Shown: positions 42,509 to 50,157 of the stretch, piece by piece
Numbering within the stretch: the stretch's first letter is position 1
How the letters are laid out: each line of letters opens with the position of its first letter
Assembly: GCA_025454955.1 (NCBI GenBank)
Contig: JALONL010000005.1
Location: 62,001 to 126,000, forward strand
DNA length: 64,000 nt
DNA from: Bacteroidia bacterium
Lineage (GTDB): Bacteria > Bacteroidota > Bacteroidia > Palsa-965
Reading direction: 5' to 3'
The notes under the pieces: generated by a model
Database searches by the model: none
The model's input: the letters and a program-made list of their open reading frames with translations, nothing else
Told to the model about the DNA's origin: nothing
Position numbers and translations under genes: made by a program

Positions 42509-43954
42509 TCAGAATCTGAATCCGAAGGTAAGCACACCGTTTACCGACGACCATTTATTTTTTACCGGGTTGGCCAATTCGGGTGTATAGAAAAAGTAAT
42601 CTTCGTTCTGCCGGATATTTACCAGCGCAAAATCGAGATAAAACGATTCTTCCGGATCGCGGTAACCGGCCCCGGCCGAGAGAACAACGCGCGATGTTTT
42701 GTTGTTTACGCGTTCGGAATAAGGGTTGCCATAATACGCAAAACCACCGCGAATCAGAAATGGCGGGAAACGCATTTCGCCCCCCACACGCACGTTTGAA
42801 GCGGCATCGTACTTGGCTTTCACGGCGCGGTTTTCCTGTGTAAAACTGTAATCTTCGGCACGCAAACTGCCTTCGGTGTAATCGATGTACTCGTAATCAA
42901 TGCTCACCAAACCGCGTTTGCCAAAGAAGAAAGCCACACTGGTTTGTGCGCGAAGCGGTGTGCGGATGGTGTAATCAAACTCACCCGTTGGCGAACTCGA
43001 TGAACGTTCCTGATTGCCAATGCGCGAACGGATGAGCGAACTGTACTCATCGCTGAGCCGCAAAATGCTGGGCGTATGCAAACTGAATCCAAACCTGAAA
43101 AGATCGACCGGCCGGTAAATAAATCCAATGCGCAAATTGAACCCGCTTCCACGCGTGGTTAACGACTGCTCATATTCAAACGACTGAAAAGCGGTATTGG
43201 TGCTGTCTTCGGTTTCTTTGTAAAATACATCTTCCTGATAACGCACACGGGGCAAACTAAGCGATGCACCGATGTAGAGTTTTTCGCTGTAATTGCCTGC
43301 CAGCCCAAACGAAATATCGCTCATGCTGCCGCGGGTTTCCACGCTTTTTTCCTGATTCACAATGTTCCCGTCGGGAATGGTATCGTAATAACGGGTCGTA
43401 TCGAAAGGAAAAAATTCGAGCAGAAATACATTCCAGGCCAGTCCGTTGCCAAATCCACTTAGTGTGGAAACGCCATTGCCCTGCGCTTCGTTTCGCCAGG
43501 CATCAAGCTGCGAGGTGCTGCTGTTGCCGTTCATGAGCAAATTGGCCTGATACGACTGATAGCGGTTGTAGGTAATGGCAAAGGAAAGAGTTTGCCAGCC
43601 TTTGGCTTCTTTATTCTCGGTGCGGCCGGCAAATACAATGCCTGCATTTTCCACGCGCAGGTTGGAGCGCACATCTTCGCTTGAACTGCCGTTGTAGGTG
43701 GAGGAAACCCGCTGGTTAAAAAGTGCGGGGCTGAGAGTCACATCGTTTCGGCGGTAAATGCCCAAACCTGCGGGGTTGTTGCTAAGCACCGACATATCGC
43801 CGCCTACTGCGCCAAATGCGCCACCCATACCCATGAAACGTGCTGTGCCGCCAAATCCGGTAAACGAATAGCGCAGCACGTCAATTTCGTTTTGTGCGAT
43901 AAGCGCACTGCTGCCCGTAAGGAGCAGCAGTGCGGCAAAAAATATTTTTTTCAT
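42509..43954 (-). CDS. Outer-membrane transport protein, OmpP1/FadL-like
   Basis: 481 residues from ATG 43954 (MKKIFFAALLLLTGSSALIAQ signal). The start of the mature protein, GTARFMGMGGAFGAVGGDMSVLSNNPAGLGIYR, is typical of the FadL/TodX/OmpP1 family, where it forms the hatch and N-terminal strand. The remainder has barrel-like strands, ending in NGVLTFGFRF with a terminal phenylalanine. It probably carries hydrophobic compounds across the outer membrane. Transcribed after the lipoprotein gene upstream (27-base gap). Confidence 0.9.
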   Translation of the reverse strand: MKKIFFAALLLLTGSSALIAQNEIDVLRYSFTGFGGTARFMGMGGAFGAVGGDMSVLSNNPAGLGIYRRNDVTLSPALFNQRVSSTYNGSSSEDVRSNLRVENAGIVFAGRTENKEAKGWQTLSFAITYNRYQSYQANLLMNGNSSTSQLDAWRNEAQGNGVSTLSGFGNGLAWNVFLLEFFPFDTTRYYDTIPDGNIVNQEKSVETRGSMSDISFGLAGNYSEKLYIGASLSLPRVRYQEDVFYKETEDSTNTAFQSFEYEQSLTTRGSGFNLRIGFIYRPVDLFRFGFSLHTPSILRLSDEYSSLIRSRIGNQERSSSSPTGEFDYTIRTPLRAQTSVAFFFGKRGLVSIDYEYIDYTEGSLRAEDYSFTQENRAVKAKYDAASNVRVGGEMRFPPFLIRGGFAYYGNPYSERVNNKTSRVVLSAGAGYRDPEESFYLDFALVNIRQNEDYFFYTPELANPVKNKWSSVNGVLTFGFRF

Positions 43955-43981
43955 AGAAGTTACACAGTGTGCACCGCACAA

Positions 43982-45358
43982 TTAGCGCGGACGGCTTGAT
44001 GTACCCGACGAACCGGAACTGCGCGGTGAGGAAGAAGAGCCTGAAGAAGAACTGCCCGAAGAGCGCGGCGAGCTTTCAAAACTCGGGCTGGGGCTTGAAC
44101 TCGGGCTGCTTTCTACACGCGGGCGGCTTCGCGGGGAATCGCTGTTGCTGCGGGGCGTGTTGCCTGAGCTGGAAGGTACAGCATTGGGACTAACAGAAGG
44201 CTGTGAGTCGTTTACACGCGGGCGCGGAGGCAGCGGAGGTGTGCCGCCGGGAGCAGCCGTGTTGCGGTCGGTAGCTACCGGTGTGTTTACACGGTCGGTG
44301 GTGGCAGGAGGTGCGGGCACAGTGCCCACAGGCGAACTGGTAGTGCTGCGGCCTTCGGTGGATGCGGGAGGTGCGGGTGTTGTGCCGCTGGTGTTTACAC
44401 CATATACCGGAGGAAGTGCAGGACGTGAGTTCAGGGCATTGTTTACTTCGCTGCGGTTCATTTCTTCCACCCCGTTTTCGGCGGCTACTTCGTTCATGAA
44501 ACGTTCGCCCAGCGTACCGTTTTGTACGGCTTCGCCACGGCCACCCACTCCGCTGGTGGAACGGCGCGGACCATAGTAGGCACTGTTTTCGTCGAAACTG
44601 TTAAAGTACCAGTTGTTCATTGCCATACCGTTCATTCCGCCCATATTACAACCGGGCCCAAATCCGTTCCAGAAGGGATCATAATAACCCCAGGTTTGCC
44701 AGGGATCATACCAACTGCCCCACTGATTGCCCCAGCCCACACCGTAGGTAGGGCCCCAGGGGTTGTACCAGTAAGGATTTCCCCAGCCGGGAGTAAAGCC
44801 CATACCGGGATTCATAAACACGGGCGACATATAAGTAAGACCGCTGCCGATGCCCCAGCCCCAGCCCTGATTCCAGTACCAGAACGAACTCGGGTTGTAA
44901 TTATACATCTGATACTGCGGGCCCCAGAAACTGTAGCCGTTGTAAATGCTGGTGCCGTAGTTGTACGGGTTGCCGGTATAGAAATAGGAATTGGTGAAGA
45001 AAGGATCATAATATCCGCAACCGTTTACCGCTCCGGGACCGAAACGACGAAGGCGGGCAGCGTATTCATAATCATAGTAATCATCATAATCAAAAGGCTC
45101 GTCGTAATAATCGGAACCGGGCTTGGAGCGGGCCACGCGCTGGGCTTCGGCAAGTTCGCGCGCCTCGGCGGCTTCGCGCATGCGCTGTTCTTCTTCTTCT
45201 TTAGCCTTGGCGGCCGCTTTGCGGTCGGCTTTGGCATCTTTCAAAGAATAATAAATATCATCCTGCTCCGGGGCTGATTTCGACATTTTCATGCTGCTGC
45301 ACGAACCAAGCGCAAGCAGGGCAATTCCTGAAAGGGCAAGTAAAGTGAGCTTTTTCAT
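43982..45358 (-). CDS. Low-complexity lipoprotein: Tyr/Trp/Gly/Asn-rich core and Ser/Pro-rich tail
   Basis: 458 residues from ATG 45358 (MKKLTLLALSGIALLALGSC), with a good lipobox at Cys20. A charged helix follows (AKADRKAAAKAKEEEEQRMREA), then an acidic tyrosine patch. Residues about 110-270 have extreme Tyr, Trp, Gly, Asn and Pro content (for example WGNPYWYNPWGPTYGVGWGN). The tail of about 170 residues is rich in Ser, Pro, Thr and Arg. Such composition points to a disordered or gel-forming surface protein; I recognise no family. It is in tandem with the FadL-like porin. Confidence 0.8.
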   Translation of the reverse strand: MKKLTLLALSGIALLALGSCSSMKMSKSAPEQDDIYYSLKDAKADRKAAAKAKEEEEQRMREAAEARELAEAQRVARSKPGSDYYDEPFDYDDYYDYEYAARLRRFGPGAVNGCGYYDPFFTNSYFYTGNPYNYGTSIYNGYSFWGPQYQMYNYNPSSFWYWNQGWGWGIGSGLTYMSPVFMNPGMGFTPGWGNPYWYNPWGPTYGVGWGNQWGSWYDPWQTWGYYDPFWNGFGPGCNMGGMNGMAMNNWYFNSFDENSAYYGPRRSTSGVGGRGEAVQNGTLGERFMNEVAAENGVEEMNRSEVNNALNSRPALPPVYGVNTSGTTPAPPASTEGRSTTSSPVGTVPAPPATTDRVNTPVATDRNTAAPGGTPPLPPRPRVNDSQPSVSPNAVPSSSGNTPRSNSDSPRSRPRVESSPSSSPSPSFESSPRSSGSSSSGSSSSPRSSGSSGTSSRPR

Positions 45359-45516
45359 GTGTACGGCCATCTGATAGTGAATACTGTTCAAATACTTTGA
45401 TAAATATACAGCATAAATCGTGCTAAACTTTGGCTTTAACCTGATTTTTATCAGATGGCTAAACTGTGCCGATTTAGGTGCATCTACACCGATCTAAATG
45501 CAAAAATTCGTTTAGA

Positions 45517-47400
45517 TTACTTCGTTTTTACCACCAGCACCGGAACCTGAACCCTGTGCCTTACTGTTTCAACAGTTGTGCCAAAGAGCATGTCTTTAAG
45601 CCAGTTGTGCCCGTGTGCGCCCATCACCAGCAGTTCGCAGCCCGAATTGTTTACTATTTCGGGAATGCGTTCTTTGGGATTGCCAAAGCCTAAGGCTGTT
45701 TCAATGCTCAGCCCCTGCGCCACTAACCGTTCTTCGTACTCGCGCATGGCGTTTTCATCGAAAGTGGTTTCAAAATCGGCTGTTTCCTGCTGCATCACGC
45801 GGGCACCGGCTGTTTCGGTAATGTGTATAAGCAGGTAAGTGGCTTCGCGCCCGCCCTGCTGCAGCGCGTGGCTGAGTGCCACGGCATCGGTATCCGAAAA
45901 ATCGACGCATACCGCAATGCGGGTGTAATTGTGGCGCGAGGTCAGTTCGAGACTTTCGGGCAAAAGATGCGGTAGTGTGGTACGCTGCTCACGCTGCCGG
46001 CCAATGAACGGCCTGAATGTGACCCAAAGCAGCAGCACAGCCGCCACCAGCGCCACCGGAACCACCGTGCAGGCTATCAGCACCGGATGCTCGCTTGTGC
46101 CCAGCCATTCGCCTATGGTGTCAATTACCAGTTTCCCGTTAAGCCCTACAATAATGGCGGCACAGCACCACGCCGGTATAATTAACCACGGCCCGGCCAC
46201 AAACTGCCCCATGAGTTTTTTATTGCTTACAAAATGAATGAGCGGAATTACCGCAAAACCAAGTTGCAGGCTTAGAATAACCTGACTAAGCACAAGCAGG
46301 TTTTCGGTCTGGCTTTCGCCGCCGATAAGCAGCGTAATTACAGCCGGAATAATGGCAATTAACCGCGTAATCAACCGGCGCAGCCAGGGTTGCAGCCTGA
46401 GGTTGAGGTAACCCTCCATTACAATCTGCCCCGAAAGTGTACCGGTAAGCGTGGAGCTTTGTCCGGCTGCAATAAGCGCAATGGCAAAAAGCGCCGGAGC
46501 CAGCGTAGTACCAAATACATTGCCCAGCATGGCGTGTGCATCTTCTATGCTGGTAATGTCTTTCATTTCGTTCGAGTAAAAGGCGGCGGCGGCAAGTATG
46601 AGTATGGCGGCATTAACAAACAATGCCAGGTTAAGCGCCACAGCCGAATCAATTACATTAAACTTAATGGCCTGCCTTATTCCCTGTGGCGTGCGCTCTA
46701 TACGGCGTGTTTGTACCAGCGACGAATGCAGGTAAAGATTATGCGGCATTACCGTGGCACCAATTATGCCAATGGCAATATACAACGCCCCGTCGCCCGG
46801 CAGCGAAGGCACCAGGCCCGAAGCAATTGCCCCGAAATCGGGCTTTGCAAAATACAGTTCGGCCAGAAACGACATACCGATGAGGCCGATGAGCGCAATA
46901 ATAAACGCCTCCATTTTGCGTATCCCGAAACGTTGCAATATTAACAGCAGAAACGTATCGAGCACGGTAATCACCACGCCCACCAGAAGCGGCAAACCAA
47001 ACAGCAGTTTAAGACCAATGGCCATGCCAATAACCTCGGCCAGATCGGTAGCCGCAATAGCCACTTCGGCCAGCACCCAGAGCGCGCGGTTTACCGCTTT
47101 GGGATAGGCCGCTCGCGAGGCCTGGGCCAAATCGAGCCCGGCCACCAGACCCAGACGGGCACTGAGGCTTTGCAGAAGCAAGGCCATAAGATTGGAAAGC
47201 AGAAGCACCCAGATAAGGGCATAACCAAACCGGCTGCCCCCTGCAATATCGGTAGCCCAGTTGCCCGGATCCATGTAGCCCACACTTACCAGATAGGCCG
47301 GGCCAACAAATGCCATCAGTTTCTTCCAGAACCCGCCAGTTTGGTGGGTGGGAACACTGCTGTTTACTTCCTGCAACGAGGGTGTAGGTGGTTTACTCAA
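45517..47400 (-). CDS. mntH: NRAMP divalent-metal transporter fused to a universal stress protein domain
   Basis: 627 residues. Residues about 25-440 are a full NRAMP transporter: VGYMDPGNWATDIAGG in the first helix and GATVMPHNLYLHSSLVQTR in the sixth carry the metal-binding DPGN and MPH signatures. After about residue 490 comes a universal stress domain (YTRIAVCVDFSDTDAVALSHALQ) with the ATP-binding end LLVMGAHGHNWLKDMLFG. It would import Mn2+ or Fe2+ by proton symport, possibly gated by nucleotide at the USP domain. The only reasonable start is TTG 47400; the next Met falls inside the first conserved block. A promoter box and an MntR-like operator precede it. Confidence 0.93.
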   Translation of the reverse strand: MSKPPTPSLQEVNSSVPTHQTGGFWKKLMAFVGPAYLVSVGYMDPGNWATDIAGGSRFGYALIWVLLLSNLMALLLQSLSARLGLVAGLDLAQASRAAYPKAVNRALWVLAEVAIAATDLAEVIGMAIGLKLLFGLPLLVGVVITVLDTFLLLILQRFGIRKMEAFIIALIGLIGMSFLAELYFAKPDFGAIASGLVPSLPGDGALYIAIGIIGATVMPHNLYLHSSLVQTRRIERTPQGIRQAIKFNVIDSAVALNLALFVNAAILILAAAAFYSNEMKDITSIEDAHAMLGNVFGTTLAPALFAIALIAAGQSSTLTGTLSGQIVMEGYLNLRLQPWLRRLITRLIAIIPAVITLLIGGESQTENLLVLSQVILSLQLGFAVIPLIHFVSNKKLMGQFVAGPWLIIPAWCCAAIIVGLNGKLVIDTIGEWLGTSEHPVLIACTVVPVALVAAVLLLWVTFRPFIGRQREQRTTLPHLLPESLELTSRHNYTRIAVCVDFSDTDAVALSHALQQGGREATYLLIHITETAGARVMQQETADFETTFDENAMREYEERLVAQGLSIETALGFGNPKERIPEIVNNSGCELLVMGAHGHNWLKDMLFGTTVETVRHRVQVPVLVVKTK

Positions 47401-47425
47401 GGATATTCGAAGATTATTTTCCGGC

Positions 47426-47433
47426 CAAAGTTA
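47426..47433 (-). promoter_or_regulatory. -7 promoter box of the NRAMP-USP gene
   Basis: Minus-strand TAACTTTG, exact TAnnTTTG, 25 bases before the TTG start. Confidence 0.55.
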
Positions 47434-47450
47434 CATAAATCTTTTACATG

Positions 47451-47468
47451 AGTTAGATATGTCTAACT
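47451..47468 (-). promoter_or_regulatory. Candidate metal-responsive (DtxR/MntR-type) operator
   Basis: AGTTAGATATGTCTAACT: 7-bp arms AGTTAGA/TCTAACT around a 4-base centre. It lies 18 to 35 bases upstream of the -7 box and so covers the -33 region. The TTAG...CTAA layout resembles operators of the DtxR/MntR family, which repress metal importers when metal is sufficient. Assignment is by form and position; the regulator is not in this window. Confidence 0.55.
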
Positions 47469-47485
47469 TTTTGGGGTAAAAAAAT

Positions 47486-47893
47486 TTACAGCTTCACAAA
47501 TTTGTATTCGCGGCTGGTTTTGGCTTTTGTGGCGGGATTAAGTATTTGCAGGTTGAGAAGGGTATCATTTACAATATTACCGGTATAAACCTGCACACCG
47601 GTTTCGCCTTTTACTTTAAACTGTATGCTGCAGTTTTTATCTCTGCTGTATTTGCCGGTAAGCACGCGCGAGAAATTTTCGGGTTCGCGGTTAAACCAGG
47701 TCATTACCTGCGCATAGTCGTTTATGGAGGTGGATACCAGCACTACCCTGTCGGCATAAAAGCGTATTACAGCCGAACTTTCGGCATCAACCCGAAACGC
47801 ATAAATGCCTTCAAACTGAAGTTTGGGGCAGTTGTTGCTTTTCATGGCACCAAGCATCAGCGCCGCCATAAGCAGAATGAGTATGCGAGACAT
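47486..47893 (-). CDS. Hypothetical exported protein
   Basis: 135 residues. Short hydrophobic N-terminus (MSRILILLMAALMLGAMKSN), a probable signal peptide, then a small beta-rich domain (GIYAFRVDAESSAVIRFYADRVVLVSTS; VYTGNIVNDTLLNLQIL). No family recognised. It has an exact -7 box four bases upstream of its ATG and ends 85 bases before the NRAMP gene, which has its own promoter. Confidence 0.65.
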   Translation of the reverse strand: MSRILILLMAALMLGAMKSNNCPKLQFEGIYAFRVDAESSAVIRFYADRVVLVSTSINDYAQVMTWFNREPENFSRVLTGKYSRDKNCSIQFKVKGETGVQVYTGNIVNDTLLNLQILNPATKAKTSREYKFVKL

Positions 47894-47897
47894 GCAT

Positions 47898-47905
47898 CAA
47901 AGATA
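47898..47905 (-). promoter_or_regulatory. -7 promoter box of 47486-47893
   Basis: Minus-strand TATCTTTG, exact TAnnTTTG, four bases before ATG 47893. It comes right after the T-run of the upstream gene's terminator. Confidence 0.55.
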
Positions 47906-47915
47906 AAAACAAAAA

Positions 47916-47935
47916 ATCCCGGCGCTAACCGGGAT
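47916..47935 (-). terminator. Terminator after the T9SS type B protein gene
   Basis: ATCCCGG / CCGGGAT stem, 6-base loop, followed on the minus strand by TTTTTTGTTTTT; 20 bases after the stop at 47956. Confidence 0.75.
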
Positions 47936-47955
47936 CTTTTGAACATATTTTCCAA

Positions 47956-49989
47956 TTATTTGCGAAGCAGGTGAACGAAACCGGAACCGGTAATCGGTTC
48001 CATATCAGGGAAGCAGCGCGAGGTGTATTTGGTCACAAAGTAATATACCCCTTCGTTTGCATTCGACGAATTTACCTGGCCGTTCCAGCCTACGGTATAA
48101 TCGTTGGTGTAAAATACTTCCTGTCCCCAGCGGTTGTACACCCACATTTCAAAAGTACCTACATACAGGCTGGCGAAATCATAACCAGGCATGGTGGGCG
48201 ACTGGATCTGATTGGCAATTGAAGCATCGTAGTAGGGATAGAAGAAATCATTTTGTCCGTCGCCGTTGGGTGTAAATACGTTCACCATCGAATCGGGCGA
48301 GAAGATATTCAGCGGCGGCACATAAGTGAGGATGATTGAGTCTTTGATGGGGCAAGGAACCGCACCATATACTACCGAATACTGCTGGCCCAACTGCGGG
48401 TTGGGTACAATAAGTGTCTGGCTGGTTGCTCCGGGAATGGCAGCTCCGGTGGGATCATACCACTGATAGCTGGGCTGGTTGGGCAGGGCAATAAGTGTAA
48501 TTTGCGGATCGCCGAAACAGAACTGGGTGGTAATGGCAGCCGTATCGAGCGGTGGCGGGTTGATGAGCGTGACGGTATCGTTCTTGGTACACCCCAGCGA
48601 ATCGACAATGTTTACGATATATACACCCGCCGGGAGGTTGTTTACTATTTGTCCTGTTTGCGACGGTGTGGTGTTCCAGGTATAAGTTACCGGGTTAATA
48701 CACGTTAAACAGTTGGCGGCCACCGAACCGTTGGTATAGTTGTGACAATCGGGATCGTTGCCGGTGGCTAAGGTCTGAAGCTCGGTGAGTTCAATAATAA
48801 CATTGAGGCGGGTGATGCAGTTGGTATCGTTTACAGCCTGCATCACTACTTCGAAAGTATCGCCGGCGTTTACGTTGGGTACAAAAAGGGTATCGTTGGT
48901 GGCACCGGGAATGTTGTTTCCATTGGGATCAATCCACTGATAGGAATTGAAACCGGGGCTGGCCACGAGGAAGGCACCTGTATTTCCGGGGCAGAAACGT
49001 GCCGAAATGGCATCGTCGATATTACCGCAGGAGGCTTCCACATAAGCATAGCCGTAGTGACCACCGTAAATGCAACCGGCCACAGTGAAACGCACGGTTA
49101 CGTTCTGACCGATATAGGTGGTAAGGTCGTAGGTAATTGTGGTCCAGGGCTTGAAAGAGGTGAAAGGATCGGTGGGGCACTGCTGGTAGCCGGGAATGGA
49201 ACCACCGGCATTTTCGTAGTACTGGAGGCACGATCCGATGGGTGCACCGGTAGAGTCGAGTACTTCGATCTGGAAGTAGGGCTGCTCTGAGGGCAGGTGA
49301 CCGCCATCGTTCAGTACTACGGCGTAGCGGTAGGTAAAGCTGGTAGTGAGCGGGTCAACGGTAAAGGTTTGCTCCATGGTTTCGCCCATGTAGCTTGAGC
49401 AGTTGTTGCCCATACGCACACTGTACTGGCCACCGTTTGGCGGAATGGTGGTAAAACCACCGCAGGGATCAAGCTGGGCGGCAGCGGCTGTCATAATGGT
49501 ATGACGGGCGGAGCAGTCGGAAACAGCAGCGTCGTTGGTGGTGGAAAAGAAGCCCACCTGCACATTGCTGAGGGGGCCGCCCGACATAACGTTATTGTCG
49601 CCAATAGTGCCGCTCCAACCGGTAAAATCGCCGGTTTCGAAGCCGGGATTGGTACATGGAGCCACGGCAGTGGTGGTAACCGGGAAACTGGTTACGCGCA
49701 TACCATTGGGGCTCAGGCCGTATTTATTCTGAATAAAACGGCGTTTTGAAATTGCGAGATACGTTTGTGTTTCGCCGGGCGAAAGATTGGCCTGGTGAGC
49801 CCTGAACAGCACACTATCGGCATTGAAGCCGATAAGTGAGTCGGTTACCGTGGGAGGAGTAACGGCCACCGAATGCGAATGGCCATGTCCGGAATGATCG
49901 CCATGATTGTGCTGGTGTACGGGCTGTTGGGAAAAAGCCGGTAAGCACCAAAGGGCGGCGGGAACTAATAGGGTAAGGAGTGGTTTCAT
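47956..49989 (-). CDS. Secreted protein with T9SS type B (gliding-motility-type) sorting domain
   Basis: 677 residues. The signal peptide (MKPLLTLLVPAALWCLPAFS) is followed by a histidine-rich segment, HQHNHGDHSGHGHSHS, at about residues 25-40. Next come a jelly-roll-like module (NPGFETGDFTGWSGTIGDNN), SprB-like and PKD-like repeats (PDCHNYTNGSVAANC; YQWYDPTGAAIPGATSQTLIV), and the type B domain (NVFTPNGDGQNDFFYP; WVYNRWGQEVFYTNDYTVGWNG). It would be exported to the cell surface, where such proteins act in adhesion or gliding. The His-rich part could bind Zn, Ni or Cu. Own terminator follows. Confidence 0.88.
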   Translation of the reverse strand: MKPLLTLLVPAALWCLPAFSQQPVHQHNHGDHSGHGHSHSVAVTPPTVTDSLIGFNADSVLFRAHQANLSPGETQTYLAISKRRFIQNKYGLSPNGMRVTSFPVTTTAVAPCTNPGFETGDFTGWSGTIGDNNVMSGGPLSNVQVGFFSTTNDAAVSDCSARHTIMTAAAAQLDPCGGFTTIPPNGGQYSVRMGNNCSSYMGETMEQTFTVDPLTTSFTYRYAVVLNDGGHLPSEQPYFQIEVLDSTGAPIGSCLQYYENAGGSIPGYQQCPTDPFTSFKPWTTITYDLTTYIGQNVTVRFTVAGCIYGGHYGYAYVEASCGNIDDAISARFCPGNTGAFLVASPGFNSYQWIDPNGNNIPGATNDTLFVPNVNAGDTFEVVMQAVNDTNCITRLNVIIELTELQTLATGNDPDCHNYTNGSVAANCLTCINPVTYTWNTTPSQTGQIVNNLPAGVYIVNIVDSLGCTKNDTVTLINPPPLDTAAITTQFCFGDPQITLIALPNQPSYQWYDPTGAAIPGATSQTLIVPNPQLGQQYSVVYGAVPCPIKDSIILTYVPPLNIFSPDSMVNVFTPNGDGQNDFFYPYYDASIANQIQSPTMPGYDFASLYVGTFEMWVYNRWGQEVFYTNDYTVGWNGQVNSSNANEGVYYFVTKYTSRCFPDMEPITGSGFVHLLRK

Positions 49990-50142
49990 AGGTTGCGTTT
50001 AGTCTGCCGGGAATAAAATTACAATTTTTTATTACCTGCACAACTGTTTTTTATCAGAAGCAGTTGTACATGTGTTTGCCTTGAACATAACGCAAACGGG
50101 TCAAAAAGATACAACCAATGGATACGGGGCATAAAATTGTGC

Positions 50143-50150
50143 TAACTTTA
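50143..50150 (+). promoter_or_regulatory. -7 promoter-like box of the deiminase operon
   Basis: TAACTTTA, one base off TAnnTTTG, seven bases before ATG 50158. Confidence 0.45.
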
Positions 50151-50157
50151 AGGTTTT

